DNA of 64,000 nucleotides from Sinorhizobium kostiense (GCF_017874595.1 NZ_JAGILA010000005.1:1-64000); one strand, 5' to 3'. Positions 48,623 through 58,739 are shown, counted from the stretch's first letter. The notes: generated by a model from the sequence alone, not told the origin. Program-made: numbers and translations.

Positions 48623-48974
48623 GGGCTCTCCCATCGGAGCGCCGCGCCTCACCAAGGCGCGCCGGTGTTCGCTTTTGCAACGCCCAACGGAGATCTCGCA
48701 AGAAACAGGCATTGCATCAAATCCTGACGACACGTAAACGGAAATGGTTAATGTTTCGAAAAAGAGCCGCGAAAGCGGCGTCTTTTCATGAAATTTTAAT
48801 GGCCGCTTAACCATGCTGCCGCACTCGGTTTCGCCTTGGCAGACGCGCTGTCCTGTTGCACGGTCCGGCAATCGGAGCTGATTGAGCATCGGGCGGCCCA
48901 AGCGAGCGGTATGCCGGAGGCTAACCGCTACAGACGCGGATGTCGAAGTCGTGACGAGAGACTGGGCTTTCCCA
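48623..48974. other. Divergent regulatory region between the hypothetical gene and ftsE
   Basis: The 352-bp gap holds no supported gene. It contains the CtrA box listed separately, an AT-richer patch around 48720-48815, and several in-frame alternative starts for ftsE (TTG at 48882 after GGAG, GTG at 48951). The promoters of the divergent pair must lie here. Confidence 0.7.
48796..48810. promoter_or_regulatory. CtrA box TTAA-N7-TTAA
   Basis: TTAATGGCCGCTTAACC matches the alphaproteobacterial CtrA consensus TTAA-N7-TTAAC exactly. It lies in the AT-rich patch 165 bp before the preferred ftsE start and 72 bp before the TTG alternative. CtrA regulates division genes in Caulobacter and Sinorhizobium. 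Binding to this site is inference. Confidence 0.6.
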
Positions 48975-49634
48975 TTGATCCATTTTGAGAATGTCGGATT
49001 GCGCTATGGCATGGGACCGGAAATCCTCCGGGACCTGACCTTCGATATTCCGCGCCGCTCCTTTCAGTTTCTGACAGGCCCCTCCGGAGCGGGGAAAACG
49101 ACTCTGCTGCGCCTGCTCTTTCTCTCTCTGAAGCCGACGCGCGGGCTGATCCGCATGTTTGACCGCAACATCTCCTCTATTCCGCGCGACGAGTTCCCGA
49201 TGTTGCGCCGTCGAATCGGCATCGTGTTTCAGGACTTCCGCCTGCTCGACCATCTGACGACCTACGAGAACGTAGCGCTGCCGCTGAGGGTGCGGGGCAA
49301 GGACGAAACCACCTATCGCTCCGACGTGCTCGAGCTTTTGAAGTGGGTTGGCCTTGGCGAGCGGATCAATGTCTTGCCGCCGGTACTTTCCGGCGGGGAG
49401 AAGCAGCGCGCGGCCATTGCTCGAGCGCTGATCGACCGGCCGGAAATTCTGCTCGCCGACGAGCCGACCGGCAACGTCGACCCGCCGATGGCGAGACGGC
49501 TTCTGAACCTTTTCCTCGAATTGAACCGGCTCGGCACCGCAGTCGTGATTGCCACGCACGACCTGTCGCTGATGGACCAGGTCGAGGCCCGGCGCATGAT
49601 CCTGTCACAGGGGCGGCTCGACATCTATGAATGA
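48975..49634 (+). CDS. ftsE: Cell division ATP-binding protein FtsE
   Basis: ABC-type ATPase of the FtsEX complex, which couples Z-ring constriction to peptidoglycan hydrolase activation. Walker A is GPSGAGKTT, the signature LSGGEKQR and Walker B LLADEPTGNVD. I chose a TTG giving MIHFENVGLRYG and a 219-residue product, the usual size; the frame stays open upstream and TTG/GTG starts at 48882 and 48951 are possible. It overlaps ftsX by 8 bp. Confidence 0.93.
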   Translation: MIHFENVGLRYGMGPEILRDLTFDIPRRSFQFLTGPSGAGKTTLLRLLFLSLKPTRGLIRMFDRNISSIPRDEFPMLRRRIGIVFQDFRLLDHLTTYENVALPLRVRGKDETTYRSDVLELLKWVGLGERINVLPPVLSGGEKQRAAIARALIDRPEILLADEPTGNVDPPMARRLLNLFLELNRLGTAVVIATHDLSLMDQVEARRMILSQGRLDIYE

Positions 49635-50631
49635 ACACCGCCCCCGCGAACAAGCCCCACAGCCGCAGCAGCGCCGCGCCGAAATGCGCGTGCGCCCGAC
49701 AGGGCCGATCGTCCCCTCGGCCAATGTCTCCGGCCATGCCTTGATGTGCGTTGTCGCCATCATGTCCTTTCTCGCCTGCCTGACGCTCGGCGGCGTCAGT
49801 ATGGTGCGGGCGACGGCGCAGAGCTGGCAGTCGCAGATCTCCCGGGAAATCACCATTCAGATCAAGCCGGACGACGATCTCGACATGGAGAAGGCACTCG
49901 CCGACGCGCGCGATCTCGCCTTGACGTTCGCCGGTACGAAGAGCGGGACGATCGTCGACCGTGCGACCACGGCACGGCTCCTCGAACCCTGGCTCGGCGG
50001 CGGCCTGGATCTCGACGAGTTGCCGGTGCCACGGCTGGTGGTGATCACGATAGACGAGAACAATCCCCCGGACTTCTCCGCCATGCGAAAGGCGCTCACC
50101 GAAACGATCCCACAGGCCTTCCTCGACGATCACCGCACCTGGGTCGACCGCCTGGTGGCGATGGCGAACACCACTGCCATGATCGGCACGGGCGTGCTGA
50201 TGCTCGTCTTCTCGGCGATGATCCTGACGGTTGTCTTCGCCACGCGCGGTGCCCTCTCCGGCAATCGTCACATCGTCGAGGTCCTGCACTTCGTCGGAGC
50301 GGAGGCCGGCTTCGTCGCCTCCGAATTCCAGAAGCACTTCCTGCGCATCAGCTTGAAAGGCGCCGGCGCCGGGGGCTTGCTTGCCGCTCTGTCCTTCGCG
50401 CTCGCCAGCATCTGGCAATCGCAGACGCTGGCGACACCCGAAACGGACCAGGCGACCGCACTCTTCGGCACGTTTTCGATCGGCTATACCGGCTATCTCG
50501 GGATTTTCGCGATCATTCTCGTCATCGCTCTGCTGACGACGCTGACGGCCCGCCTTACAGTCATGCGGACGATCTACGAAATCGATCTGATTCGATCGGA
50601 TCCCGGCCGTACCGACGTCTTCCAGGGTTAG
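49627..50631 (+). CDS. ftsX: Cell division protein FtsX
   Basis: Membrane partner of FtsE, 334 residues. It has a cytoplasmic head of about 40 residues, the first helix (about 38-60), a periplasmic loop (about 65-175), and three C-terminal helices with WVDRLVAMANTTAMIGTGVLMLVFSAMIL. The sequence is typical for alphaproteobacteria, lower in similarity than FtsE. Translation is coupled to ftsE by overlap. Confidence 0.92.
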   Translation: MNEHRPREQAPQPQQRRAEMRVRPTGPIVPSANVSGHALMCVVAIMSFLACLTLGGVSMVRATAQSWQSQISREITIQIKPDDDLDMEKALADARDLALTFAGTKSGTIVDRATTARLLEPWLGGGLDLDELPVPRLVVITIDENNPPDFSAMRKALTETIPQAFLDDHRTWVDRLVAMANTTAMIGTGVLMLVFSAMILTVVFATRGALSGNRHIVEVLHFVGAEAGFVASEFQKHFLRISLKGAGAGGLLAALSFALASIWQSQTLATPETDQATALFGTFSIGYTGYLGIFAIILVIALLTTLTARLTVMRTIYEIDLIRSDPGRTDVFQG

Positions 50632-50725
50632 AGCTTTCGTACCCGTATAGGAGGCGGGCACGCGGTGAACCGGCCAAAATCGGACTAGTCCCTGCCGCAA
50701 TCCGCGGCTATGTGAGAGAATCACG

Positions 50726-51451
50726 ATGGTTGAGGAGCTTCGCGGGACCGAAATGGCCGGGACGGGCAAATGGCGAGACAAGGCCGCTCACCGTCGCCGG
50801 TCCCGTAGCCTGCTGCGGAAAATCCTGCGCCGAGGTTTCTTCGTGCTGGTCCCATGCCTCGGCATTTTCGTCGCCGGCTTCCTGCAATTCGCCGACGAAG
50901 TCGCCTCCTTGCAGCCGCCGCCCTCCCCGAAGGCCGACGCGATCATCGTGCTGACCGGCGGGTTTCAACGGATCGACCAGGGCGTCGAACTCTTGAAGGC
51001 CGGCGCCGGCAAGCGCCTGCTCATCTCCGGAGTCCACCCGACGACCACCAGAAGCCAGATACGTCGCAACACGCAGGGTTCGGCCGCCCTGTTCACATGC
51101 TGCGTCGACATCGGCCGAGAAGCAGTCGACACGATCGGCAATGCCGCCGAGGCATCCTACTGGATTCGCGATCGGGGTTACCGGAGTATTCTCGTCGTCA
51201 CCAACAACTATCACATGCCCCGCAGTCTCCTCGAACTGCGCCGCGCGCGGCCGGAAACGGAATTCATCGCTTTTCCGGTCGTCAATTCCGATCTCAAGAC
51301 GAGCAATTGGCTGCGCAATCCGCTCTTCCTGAAAGCCATTCTACTTGAATACGCCAAGTATTCCGTCGCCTTGCTACGCGACGTCATCGGCTCGCTTAGT
51401 CCAAACTGGGTCGGAATCGTCTCCACACAAATGGCTAAGGGCCAAGAGTAG
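50726..51451 (+). CDS. YdcF family protein (DUF218)
   Basis: A 241-residue protein with one N-terminal membrane helix (about 37-57) and a DUF218 domain marked by ADAIIVLTGGFQRIDQGVELL (about 71-91), AGKRLLISGVH and SILVVTNNYHMPRS. The family relates to SanA/ElyC-like envelope factors. It lies 94 bp after ftsX and forms a conserved ftsE-ftsX-ydcF-plsC order. Confidence 0.88.
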   Translation: MVEELRGTEMAGTGKWRDKAAHRRRSRSLLRKILRRGFFVLVPCLGIFVAGFLQFADEVASLQPPPSPKADAIIVLTGGFQRIDQGVELLKAGAGKRLLISGVHPTTTRSQIRRNTQGSAALFTCCVDIGREAVDTIGNAAEASYWIRDRGYRSILVVTNNYHMPRSLLELRRARPETEFIAFPVVNSDLKTSNWLRNPLFLKAILLEYAKYSVALLRDVIGSLSPNWVGIVSTQMAKGQE

Positions 51452-51518
51452 CGACATATCGTGCTCTAATGCGCCTGCCCGTTCTCCGCAGGCGGGCAAA
51501 GGCGGCGATTTTGGAAAA

Positions 51519-51575
51519 GACGCTGCTACAGCGACCGCGAGACTGTTTTCCTCGATAGCATATTCGTGTAGGCAG
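51519..51575. repeat. Possible short remnant of the palindromic repeat
   Basis: GCTGCTACAGCGACCGCGAGACTG resembles the CTACAGCGACC end of copy 3 but has no second palindrome. A CGCCTGC/GCAGGCG hairpin about 40 bp upstream may be the ydcF terminator. Confidence 0.3.
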
Positions 51576-51624
51576 CGAAGCTAATCGGCCGCTTGGCCGT
51601 AGTTTCCCTTCGAGAGCCTGCCTG

Positions 51625-52404
51625 ATGATCATTCTGCGTTCGATCCTTTTCAATCTGGCCTTCTACGCCAATCTGATCGCGCAAATGATCGTGATGACGC
51701 CCGTCTATTTCCTCCTGCCTCGCAAGGCGTCCTGGATCGTGCCGAAGAATTGGGTGCGCAGCAATCACTGGCTGATGGAGAAGATCGTCGGCACGACCTT
51801 CGAGATCGAGGGTCTGGAGAACATTCCTAAGGGCGCTTACATCTTCGCGCCGAAGCATCAATCCTTTTGGGACACCTATGCGCTGCTGCCCTGGCTCGAC
51901 GATCCGTTCTACATTCTGAAGCGCGAGCTCACCTGGATTCCGCTGTTCGGCTGGTATGTCATCAAGCAGCGAATGGTCCCGGTAAACCGCGCCGCTCGGG
52001 GCAAAGCCATGACCGCCGTGATGGAGCGAACCAAGCGGGAACTGGCAACCGGCCGTCAGTTGATCATCTACCCGGAAGGCACGCGCCGCCCGCCCGGGGC
52101 GCCACCGGAATACAAATATGGCATCGCCCGTCTCTACCGCGACCTGCAGGTGCCGGTCGTCCCGATCGCCATGCATCCGGGCCTCTTCTGGCCTCGGCGC
52201 AAGTTCCTGCGCTTCCCCGGCCATTTCAAGGTGCGCATCCTTCCGCCGATCGAGTCCGGCATGGACCCGGACGCCTTCCTGGACAGGCTCGTACAGGTGA
52301 CCGAGGCGGCGAGCGACGAGCTTCTCGTCGAAACCGTGAAGGCCAATCCTCATCTGCCGCTGCCCGCCACGGCCAAGCAGCGACTGCGCGAGCTAGGCCA
52401 GTAG
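51625..52404 (+). CDS. plsC: 1-acyl-sn-glycerol-3-phosphate acyltransferase
   Basis: Phospholipid synthesis enzyme of the inner membrane, 259 residues. The catalytic HX4D motif is KHQSFWDTYA (about residue 77-86) and the glycerol-phosphate motif YPEGTRRPPG (about 150). One membrane helix lies at about 10-32. It is the last gene of the ftsEX-ydcF-plsC series, with a 173-bp gap before it. Confidence 0.92.
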   Translation: MIILRSILFNLAFYANLIAQMIVMTPVYFLLPRKASWIVPKNWVRSNHWLMEKIVGTTFEIEGLENIPKGAYIFAPKHQSFWDTYALLPWLDDPFYILKRELTWIPLFGWYVIKQRMVPVNRAARGKAMTAVMERTKRELATGRQLIIYPEGTRRPPGAPPEYKYGIARLYRDLQVPVVPIAMHPGLFWPRRKFLRFPGHFKVRILPPIESGMDPDAFLDRLVQVTEAASDELLVETVKANPHLPLPATAKQRLRELGQ

Positions 52405-52426
52405 AGCGCTACGCGCATCCCTCCCC

Positions 52427-52527
52427 GCTACTGCGTCGCCCATCCATGAGACGCGCAATGATCGCTGTAACATCGAATCGCTGCATGCCTTGTCCTGATT
52501 GAAACGGATCAGGAGACATGCAGCAGT
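52427..52527 (+). repeat. Interspersed palindromic repeat, copy 5
   Basis: GAGACGCGC...TCGCTGTAA...TCGAATCGCTGCATGCCTTGTCCTGATTG...CAGGAGACATGCAGCAG carries the same sequence order as copy 2. The second palindrome (CTGCATG...CATGCAG around TCCTGATtgaaacgGATCAGGA) is clear, the first is worn. It lies between the convergent plsC and ChaC-like genes. Confidence 0.7.
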
Positions 52528-53081
52528 CACGCCCGAACCGAAACCGCTGCGCCGATCGGCAACTCGGCCGCGACCTCCTCGAGCCAATGGTCCCGAATGC
52601 CCAGTTCCTGGAGATGCGCCAGCGTGTTGAGGACATACTCGCTGTTCGGGCCCGACTTGCCGACTGCCCCTGCAACCACGGCTGCCGCTTCCGCTGCCGT
52701 CCTTGCGCCGGCATATTGCGGATGGGTCCGGTCGACCACATAGGCAAGCGCCGGTACACGGCGCCCATTCATGAGTTGCACCGGCATGGTACGTTCCTTG
52801 TACACGTGGGTGACGAGCTCACGCTCGCGCAGATAGTCGATAACGCCGGCCCTTTCCGCGGGCGCAATGCGAAATGCCGTACCAATGCAGGAGCCGCCAT
52901 AGTCGAGCCCGAGCACCAGGCCCGGCCGCCGTTCGGTACCGCGATGAACCCAGGAGTGTACGCAGAGCGAGCGGCGATAGCCGAAAGCGCGCGCCGTCAG
53001 CTTCTCCTCGAAAGGAAAGCCCGGATTCCACATCAACGACCCGTAGCCAAAGACCCAAAATTCGTCCATATCCGCTGCCAT
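52527..53081 (-). CDS. Gamma-glutamylcyclotransferase, ChaC-like
   Basis: A 184-residue protein of the ChaC family that splits glutathione into 5-oxoproline and Cys-Gly. The fold's substrate-binding loop is VFGYGSLMWNPGFPFEE (about 9-25), and EERELVTHVYKERTMP-like ERE near residue 88 includes the catalytic Glu. The first ATG gives MAADMDEF and the next MDEFW is 4 codons on. It fits the many glutathione-linked genes here (grxC, gloB, amidase). Confidence 0.88.
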   Translation of the reverse strand: MAADMDEFWVFGYGSLMWNPGFPFEEKLTARAFGYRRSLCVHSWVHRGTERRPGLVLGLDYGGSCIGTAFRIAPAERAGVIDYLRERELVTHVYKERTMPVQLMNGRRVPALAYVVDRTHPQYAGARTAAEAAAVVAGAVGKSGPNSEYVLNTLAHLQELGIRDHWLEEVAAELPIGAAVSVRA

Positions 53082-53318
53082 TCAACCGATGCTGGCTTCG
53101 GCCTGCCGAGATTTGGGTCGACACGGCCAAGTGGCCTTGTAGAGCGGGATCAGCGGGGCTGTGAAGCGGTTTCTGCCGCATTCCGCTCTATTCTCAAGGA
53201 ACTGCGCCGAGGCGAGCCGAACAAGAGATCGCACGGCATTGCAGGAAGTTAGTGTATGCAATCGGAAGCTGCCTTGCAAAGAAGCCTTCCGAAGCTGCGG
53301 ATTGGAGTGAACGACAGA

Positions 53319-54332
53319 ATGACGGCAACCGAAATCGCCAACGGATCGCCGGTTGGCAGGAAGTTTTTCTGGTTGGCAGCGGGCATCGCGCTCGTCACAG
53401 GCCTCTATACCGGCGGCTGGTTCTTGGCAGCCGATCACATCGAGAAACGCTTGCCGGCTTATCTCGAGGAGAAGCGAGCGAGCGGCTTCGGCGGCGAATG
53501 CGCAGACATGGAAGTTCGCGGGTTTCCCTTCCGCATCGGTCTCTTCTGCGAAAAGGTGCGCCTCGATGACACGCGTTACGGTGCCTCCGCCTCCTTCGGC
53601 GCCTTGCGAACGGCCGCACAGGTCTATCAGCCCGGCCGGGCTGTGATGGAGCTCGACGGACCGGCCGAAATCCGCTTCTCGCCCGGCGTTTCGATCTCAG
53701 CCGATTGGACGCTGATGCATGCGAGCCTCAAGGCAACCCTCTCGGGCGTCGATCGGACCTCGGTTGCCTATGACAATTTGACGGGTACGGTGCGCTCGCC
53801 GCTGACCGAACACGCGCTGGGCTTTGGCGCCAATCACGGGGAGCTGCATCTGCGCCAGAATGGTGAGGACTTGGACGCAGCCATGAGCGTGGACAAGCTC
53901 GACCTGCGCCCCGAAGACGGCCCGAGCGCCGCGCCGCCGTCCGATCTCGCGGCCGACCTCACGATCACGGGCAAAGCCGAATGGCTGCGGGAAGGCGCCC
54001 TCTTTCCCCATATGCTACGCGGCAGCAAGGGAGAGCTGCGGCAGGTGACGGTCGACATGGGCGCCGGAATGAGTGCCAGGCTCTCCGGTCCCTTCTCGAT
54101 CAACGACCAGGGGCTCGTGTCCGGCGAATTCTCGCTCACCTTGACCAACATCAGCGCCTGGCGCGAGACCCTGGTGAAGACCTCCCCCGAAGAGACCGAC
54201 CTGATCAACAACGTTGCCAATATGCTGACAGCGCTTGCTGGCGGCAAGGACGAGGCAACGGTCAAGCTCAACGTGCGCGACGGCACCGCCTTCCTCGCCT
54301 TCGTCCCGGTCGGCGTATTGCCGCCGTTGTGA
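53319..54332 (+). CDS. DUF2125 domain-containing protein
   Basis: A 337-residue exported or membrane-anchored protein. One hydrophobic helix (about 15-35) is followed by the DUF2125 region with a Cys pair in GFGGECADMEVRGFPFRIGLFCEKV (about 62-86). The rest is beta-rich, with large repeated strands. Function is unknown. I chose the inner ATG; a start 21 codons upstream is possible. It converges with tyrC. Confidence 0.85.
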   Translation: MTATEIANGSPVGRKFFWLAAGIALVTGLYTGGWFLAADHIEKRLPAYLEEKRASGFGGECADMEVRGFPFRIGLFCEKVRLDDTRYGASASFGALRTAAQVYQPGRAVMELDGPAEIRFSPGVSISADWTLMHASLKATLSGVDRTSVAYDNLTGTVRSPLTEHALGFGANHGELHLRQNGEDLDAAMSVDKLDLRPEDGPSAAPPSDLAADLTITGKAEWLREGALFPHMLRGSKGELRQVTVDMGAGMSARLSGPFSINDQGLVSGEFSLTLTNISAWRETLVKTSPEETDLINNVANMLTALAGGKDEATVKLNVRDGTAFLAFVPVGVLPPL

Positions 54333-54347
54333 CGTGGGCTGAAAGCG

Positions 54348-55274
54348 CTATTTCTGATCCATCGCGTGGCGGCCGAAGTCCGGCATGGCCGTATCCTGGC
54401 CGGCCTGGATGATCGACCGGCGGATTGCCCGCGTGCGGGCAAACAGCTCGAACAGCTTGTCGCCGTCACCCCAGCGGATGGCGCGCTGCAACGAGGCGAG
54501 ATCCTCGGAGAAGCGCGCGAGCATTTCGAGGATCGCGTCCTTGTTGTGCAGGCAGACGTCACGCCACATGGTCGGGTCCGACGCCGCCAGACGCGTGAAG
54601 TCGCGAAAACCGGAGGCCGAATATTTGATCACCTCGGATTCTGTCACCGTTTCCAGATCGTCCGCCGTTCCGACGATGTTGTAGGCGATGATGTGCGGCA
54701 GGTGCGAGACGATCGCCAGCACCTTGTCGTGATGCTCCGGGTCCATCTCGTCCACCATGGAGCCGAGCGTCTCCCAGAAGAGCCGCAGTCGCGCGATGGC
54801 CTCCTCATCGGTTCCGGGCGGCGGCGTCAGGATGCACCAGCGGCCGCGGAACAGCCCGACAAAGCCCGCATCGGGGCCGGAGTGCTCGGTGCCGGCGATC
54901 GGATGACCAGGAATGAAATGAACCGTCTTCGGCAGGCGCGGCGCCATCTGTGCAATCACCGATCCCTTGGTCGAGCCGACATCGGTGACGATCGCGCCGG
55001 GTTTCAGATGCGCGGCGATTTCCGCCGCGACGGCGCCGGAAGCGCCGACCGGGATGGAAACAACGACGAGATCGGCATCCTTGACCGCCTCGCCCGCCGA
55101 CAGCGTGTAGCGGTCGCCAAGGCCGAGCTCACCGGCACGCTTTAGGGTCGCGTCGCTGCGTGTCGAAACGACGATCGTGCCGGCGAGCTGCTTCTCGCGG
55201 ATCTCCCGCGCGATGGACGAGCCGATCAAGCCGATGCCGATAAGCGCAATGGTTTCGAACTGCTGAGCCATCAT
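54348..55274 (-). CDS. tyrC: Prephenate/arogenate dehydrogenase
   Basis: Oxidative decarboxylation of prephenate or arogenate to give the tyrosine precursor, 308 residues. The Rossmann motif is [15 protein letters not shown] (about 11-25), with conserved [15 protein letters not shown] (about 117-131), which carries the catalytic His. It has no chorismate mutase or ACT domain. It overlaps hisC by 4 bp (ATGA), so the two act together. Confidence 0.92.
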   Translation of the reverse strand: MMAQQFETIALIGIGLIGSSIAREIREKQLAGTIVVSTRSDATLKRAGELGLGDRYTLSAGEAVKDADLVVVSIPVGASGAVAAEIAAHLKPGAIVTDVGSTKGSVIAQMAPRLPKTVHFIPGHPIAGTEHSGPDAGFVGLFRGRWCILTPPPGTDEEAIARLRLFWETLGSMVDEMDPEHHDKVLAIVSHLPHIIAYNIVGTADDLETVTESEVIKYSASGFRDFTRLAASDPTMWRDVCLHNKDAILEMLARFSEDLASLQRAIRWGDGDKLFELFARTRAIRRSIIQAGQDTAMPDFGRHAMDQK

Positions 55275-56374
55275 TTCCGTCCCATGAATTCAGTCAGGGC
55301 CGCGATCACGCCCTCGTTCGCTTCCTGCGAGCCGATGGTCATGCGCAGAGCATTCGGAAATCCGTATGCTCTGACGGCGCGCAGAATGAAGCCGCGGCTC
55401 GTCAGGAAGGCATCGGCGTCTTCGGCTGTCCTTCCCGTCTCCGGGAAGTGGATCAGCACGAAATTGGTGACCGAAGGCGTCACACGGAGGCCGATGGCCG
55501 TCAAGGCTTCGCCGACCTTTGCGAGCCAGGTGAGGTTGTGGTCCACCGCGGCAGCGACGTGGGTCTGATCGCGAATCGCCGCAGCACCGGCGGCGATCGC
55601 CGGTGCGTTGAGATTAAAGGGACCGCGCACGCGTTCCACAGCGTCCACCACCTCGCGCGGAGCATACATCCATCCGATGCGCAATGCCGCAAGACCATAG
55701 ATCTTCGAAAGGGTGCGCGTCATCACCACGTTGCGGTTGGCGGACACGAGCTCAAGCCCCGCCTCGTAGTCGTTGCGCCGGACATATTCGGCATAGGCCG
55801 CGTCCAGCACCAAGAGCACGCCGGCCGGGAGACCCGAATGCAGGCGCCGCACCTCGTTGACGGGTATATAAGTTCCCGTCGGGTTGGCGGGATTGGCGAT
55901 GAAGACGATCTTCGTTCGCCCGGTGACGGCGGCCAGGATCGCGTCGACGTCGACACGCGCATCCTTTTCCTTGACGGTGACCGCGGTACCGCCGGCTGCG
56001 GTGATCTGGATCTTGTAGACCAGGAAGCCGTGCTCGGTAACGATCCCCTCGTCGCCAGCCTCGAGATAGGTGTGGCAAAGCAGCCCGAGCAACTCGTCCG
56101 AACCGTTGCCGGTGAGAATATTGGCCGGATTCAGCCCATGCACGGAAGCTATCGCTTCTTTGAGCGCACGCGCCTGCCCGTCCGGATAGCGCTCGAGACT
56201 GACCGCCGTCTGCTGGAACGCCTCGATTGCGCGGGGGCTGGCACCAAGCGGCGTTTCGTTCGACGAAAGCTTGTGTACCCTGGCGACACCCGGCGCATGC
56301 TCCTTGCCCGGCACATAGGCGGCGATGTCCAGGATACCAGGGCGCGGCTCAGGGCTCTTCAAGGCAAGATTCAT
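55271..56374 (-). CDS. hisC: Histidinol-phosphate aminotransferase family protein
   Basis: PLP-dependent class II aminotransferase, 367 residues. The PLP lysine is in [17 protein letters not shown] (about residue 216), with NPTGTY and YAEYVRR earlier. Coupling to tyrC suggests that this copy serves aromatic transamination, as HisC-type enzymes can do; whether it also serves histidine is open. The start MNLALKSPE is used in preference to one 11 codons upstream. Confidence 0.9.
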   Translation of the reverse strand: MNLALKSPEPRPGILDIAAYVPGKEHAPGVARVHKLSSNETPLGASPRAIEAFQQTAVSLERYPDGQARALKEAIASVHGLNPANILTGNGSDELLGLLCHTYLEAGDEGIVTEHGFLVYKIQITAAGGTAVTVKEKDARVDVDAILAAVTGRTKIVFIANPANPTGTYIPVNEVRRLHSGLPAGVLLVLDAAYAEYVRRNDYEAGLELVSANRNVVMTRTLSKIYGLAALRIGWMYAPREVVDAVERVRGPFNLNAPAIAAGAAAIRDQTHVAAAVDHNLTWLAKVGEALTAIGLRVTPSVTNFVLIHFPETGRTAEDADAFLTSRGFILRAVRAYGFPNALRMTIGSQEANEGVIAALTEFMGRK

Positions 56375-56601
56375 CGGCTCGGCTTTCGCAGGAAGAATGC
56401 GGTCCAATACCGGGGCCGCGGATGTTTGTCGAGTGCGACCTCCTTACGCCTGGCAGGCACTCGATTTTTGCCCCTTGTGTCTGCCCTTGAGAAACTTCCT
56501 GCGACGGAAGCGACTGAGCCCCGGCCGCCGAGGCTCAGTCGCTTAGATCGCACGTCCGTGCCATCGGCAGATACAATAGGACAGGAAGGGGAGCACTGCG
56601 C

Positions 56602-57363
56602 TTACGGCACTCCTGCCTCCACTGCACGACTCCTCGTGCTCGGAACCCCATGCGGCGCCAGCACGGGAACGAAGACGCGGCGGGAGGCGCGGACGGCCAC
56701 CGGCAGGCCTTGATAGAGCCGCTTCTGCGCCTCGACGATGATGACTCCGGAGAAGACCGGCCAGAGTTTCCGGCCGAAGCGCTCGAGGCCATGGCGCAGA
56801 CGAAGAATCAGCTTGCGCCTGGATGGCGGAAAAAACAGCGCCTCGGAACTGGCGCCCGGCGTGAAGTTCGTCTCGCGCAGGAGCGCCGTCAGTTGCCCGC
56901 GTGAATAGGGCCGGCCCGAACCGAAGGGGGTATGCTCCATCCGTGCCCAGACACCGCGTCGATTCGGCACGACGATGACGAGTCTTCCGCCCGGCGCCAG
57001 AATCCGCCAGATCTCCTTCATCGTCTCGCGCGGACTTTCGGCGAACTCCAGCGCATGGACCATCAGCACGCGATCGATCGAAGCGTCCGGCAACGGCAGT
57101 TCCTCGTCGAAGACCAATGCCGTCGAGGATAATTCGGCAATCGGCCAGTTCACCGCCCCCTGGCCCGCCGGCATGAAGGCGAAGGTCCGCTCGGTGTCGG
57201 GGCGAAAACGCTCGAGATAGGGAATCGCGTAACCGAGCCCGACGAGCCGCTCTTCCGGGAGCTTGGCCCAGATCGAAGACAGCGCCATGCTGACGGCCTG
57301 TTCCGCCATCCGGCCGAGTTCGGAATGATAGAATTCGCGGAGATCGACGATATCGGTGTGCAT
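56602..57363 (-). CDS. Class I SAM-dependent methyltransferase
   Basis: A 253-residue protein with a methyltransferase-11 type core: an RVLMVHALEFAESPRETMKEIWRILAPGGRLVIVVPNRRGVW stretch is clear, shown here in parts. The N-terminal motif I is weak. Substrate unknown. It diverges from gloB by 127 bp. Gene order methyltransferase-gloB is conserved in rhizobia. Confidence 0.82.
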   Translation of the reverse strand: MHTDIVDLREFYHSELGRMAEQAVSMALSSIWAKLPEERLVGLGYAIPYLERFRPDTERTFAFMPAGQGAVNWPIAELSSTALVFDEELPLPDASIDRVLMVHALEFAESPRETMKEIWRILAPGGRLVIVVPNRRGVWARMEHTPFGSGRPYSRGQLTALLRETNFTPGASSEALFFPPSRRKLILRLRHGLERFGRKLWPVFSGVIIVEAQKRLYQGLPVAVRASRRVFVPVLAPHGVPSTRSRAVEAGVP

Positions 57364-57490
57364 GCGCAACATGTTAGCCTCGGGGCGGTAGACTTCAAGG
57401 CGAGCCTCGCTACATTCGGACGGGAACTCGAACGGGGGATTGCCGCCCGCCGTTGATTCAGATCGATACGCCTGATCGGAGGATCAATCC

Positions 57491-58261
57491 ATGACAGCGC
57501 TCGAACTCGACCTCTTCCTCTGCCGCACCGATAATTTCGGTGTGCTTCTTCACGACCCGGCAAGCGGCGCGACGGCCTCGATCGACGCGCCGGAGGAATT
57601 GCCGATCCTGGAGGCGCTGGAGCGGCGCGGCTGGCGGCTGACGCACATCCTGACGACCCATCACCACGGCGACCATGTAGCCGCGAATGTCAGCCTCAAG
57701 GAACGCTTCGGCGTCACGATCATCGCCCCCAAGAGCGAAGCATCCAAGATCCCCGGCATCGACAAGCTTGTGGCAGACGGCGATCGCTTCGACTTCGCCG
57801 GCCACCCGGTTGAAGTCATAGAGACTGCGGGGCACACGGCTGGGCACATCTGCTATTATCTCCCTGAGGACAAGCTGCTCTTTGCCGCCGACACGCTTTT
57901 CGCGCTTGGCTGCGGCCGGCTGTTCGAGGGAACGGCGGAAACGATGTGGCAGTCGCTCAGTCGGCTGATGGCGCTGCCCGACGACACTGCCGTTTACTTC
58001 GGCCACGAATACACGCTCGCCAATGCCCATTTTGCCGTCACGATCGACCCGGACAATCCGGCCCTGAAGGAGCGCGCCGCCGAAATCGAGGAAACCCGGT
58101 CGGATGGCGGCTTCACGGCGCCAACGACGATCGGGCTGGAGAAGCAAACCAATCCCTTCCTGCGGGCCGCCGATCCGAAGATCCGCGCCAACCTCGGGAT
58201 GGAAAAGGCGAGTGATGCCGCGGTCTTTGCGGAGATCCGCAAGCGCAAGGATAACTTCTGA
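57491..58261 (+). CDS. gloB: Hydroxyacylglutathione hydrolase (glyoxalase II)
   Basis: Hydrolyses S-D-lactoylglutathione in methylglyoxal detoxification. The 256 residues carry the binuclear metal motif [11 protein letters not shown] (about 56-66), [24 protein letters not shown] and [13 protein letters not shown]. All metal ligands are intact. It overlaps the cupin gene by one base (TGATG), so translation is coupled. Confidence 0.95.
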   Translation: MTALELDLFLCRTDNFGVLLHDPASGATASIDAPEELPILEALERRGWRLTHILTTHHHGDHVAANVSLKERFGVTIIAPKSEASKIPGIDKLVADGDRFDFAGHPVEVIETAGHTAGHICYYLPEDKLLFAADTLFALGCGRLFEGTAETMWQSLSRLMALPDDTAVYFGHEYTLANAHFAVTIDPDNPALKERAAEIEETRSDGGFTAPTTIGLEKQTNPFLRAADPKIRANLGMEKASDAAVFAEIRKRKDNF

Positions 58262-58704
58262 TGACGGCGGCGCGAGACTTGACGGCGGCGGCGATCATCG
58301 AAGCGCTTGGGCTGACGCGCCATCCGGAAGGCGGCTGGTACACCGAAATTTTCCGCGATCCCGCGGGCGGGCCGCGCGGCCATTCCACCGCCATCTACTA
58401 CCTGCTCGAAAAGGGCGACCGCTCGCATTGGCACCGCGTCCACGACGCCGCCGAAGTCTGGCACTTCTACGCCGGCGCACCCCTCGAACTGGAATTTGCC
58501 GAACCCGGCCGGCCGGCCACGCATATGCGCCTCGGCGCCGACCTTCTCGCCGGCGAAAGGCCGCAGCATGTCATCCCGGCAGGCTGGTGGCAATCAGCCA
58601 AGTCCCTTGGGAACTGGACTCTCGTCGGCTGCACAGTCGCGCCCGGCTTCGATTTTTCCGCCTTCGAGATGGCGGCTCCGGATTGGCAGCCGCCTGCAGG
58701 TTAG
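58261..58704 (+). CDS. Cupin domain-containing protein (DUF985)
   Basis: A 147-residue protein with the DUF985 cupin fold: LGLTRHPEGGWYTEIFRD at the start, then HSTAIYYLLEKGDRSHWHRVHDAAEVWHFYAG in pieces, with several histidines that could bind a metal. Function is unknown. It is coupled to gloB, which suggests a role in metabolite repair. Confidence 0.88.
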   Translation: MTAARDLTAAAIIEALGLTRHPEGGWYTEIFRDPAGGPRGHSTAIYYLLEKGDRSHWHRVHDAAEVWHFYAGAPLELEFAEPGRPATHMRLGADLLAGERPQHVIPAGWWQSAKSLGNWTLVGCTVAPGFDFSAFEMAAPDWQPPAG

Positions 58705-58739
58705 GGGCAGTCGTGGAGGTGAGCGGAAACGCCGCACAC

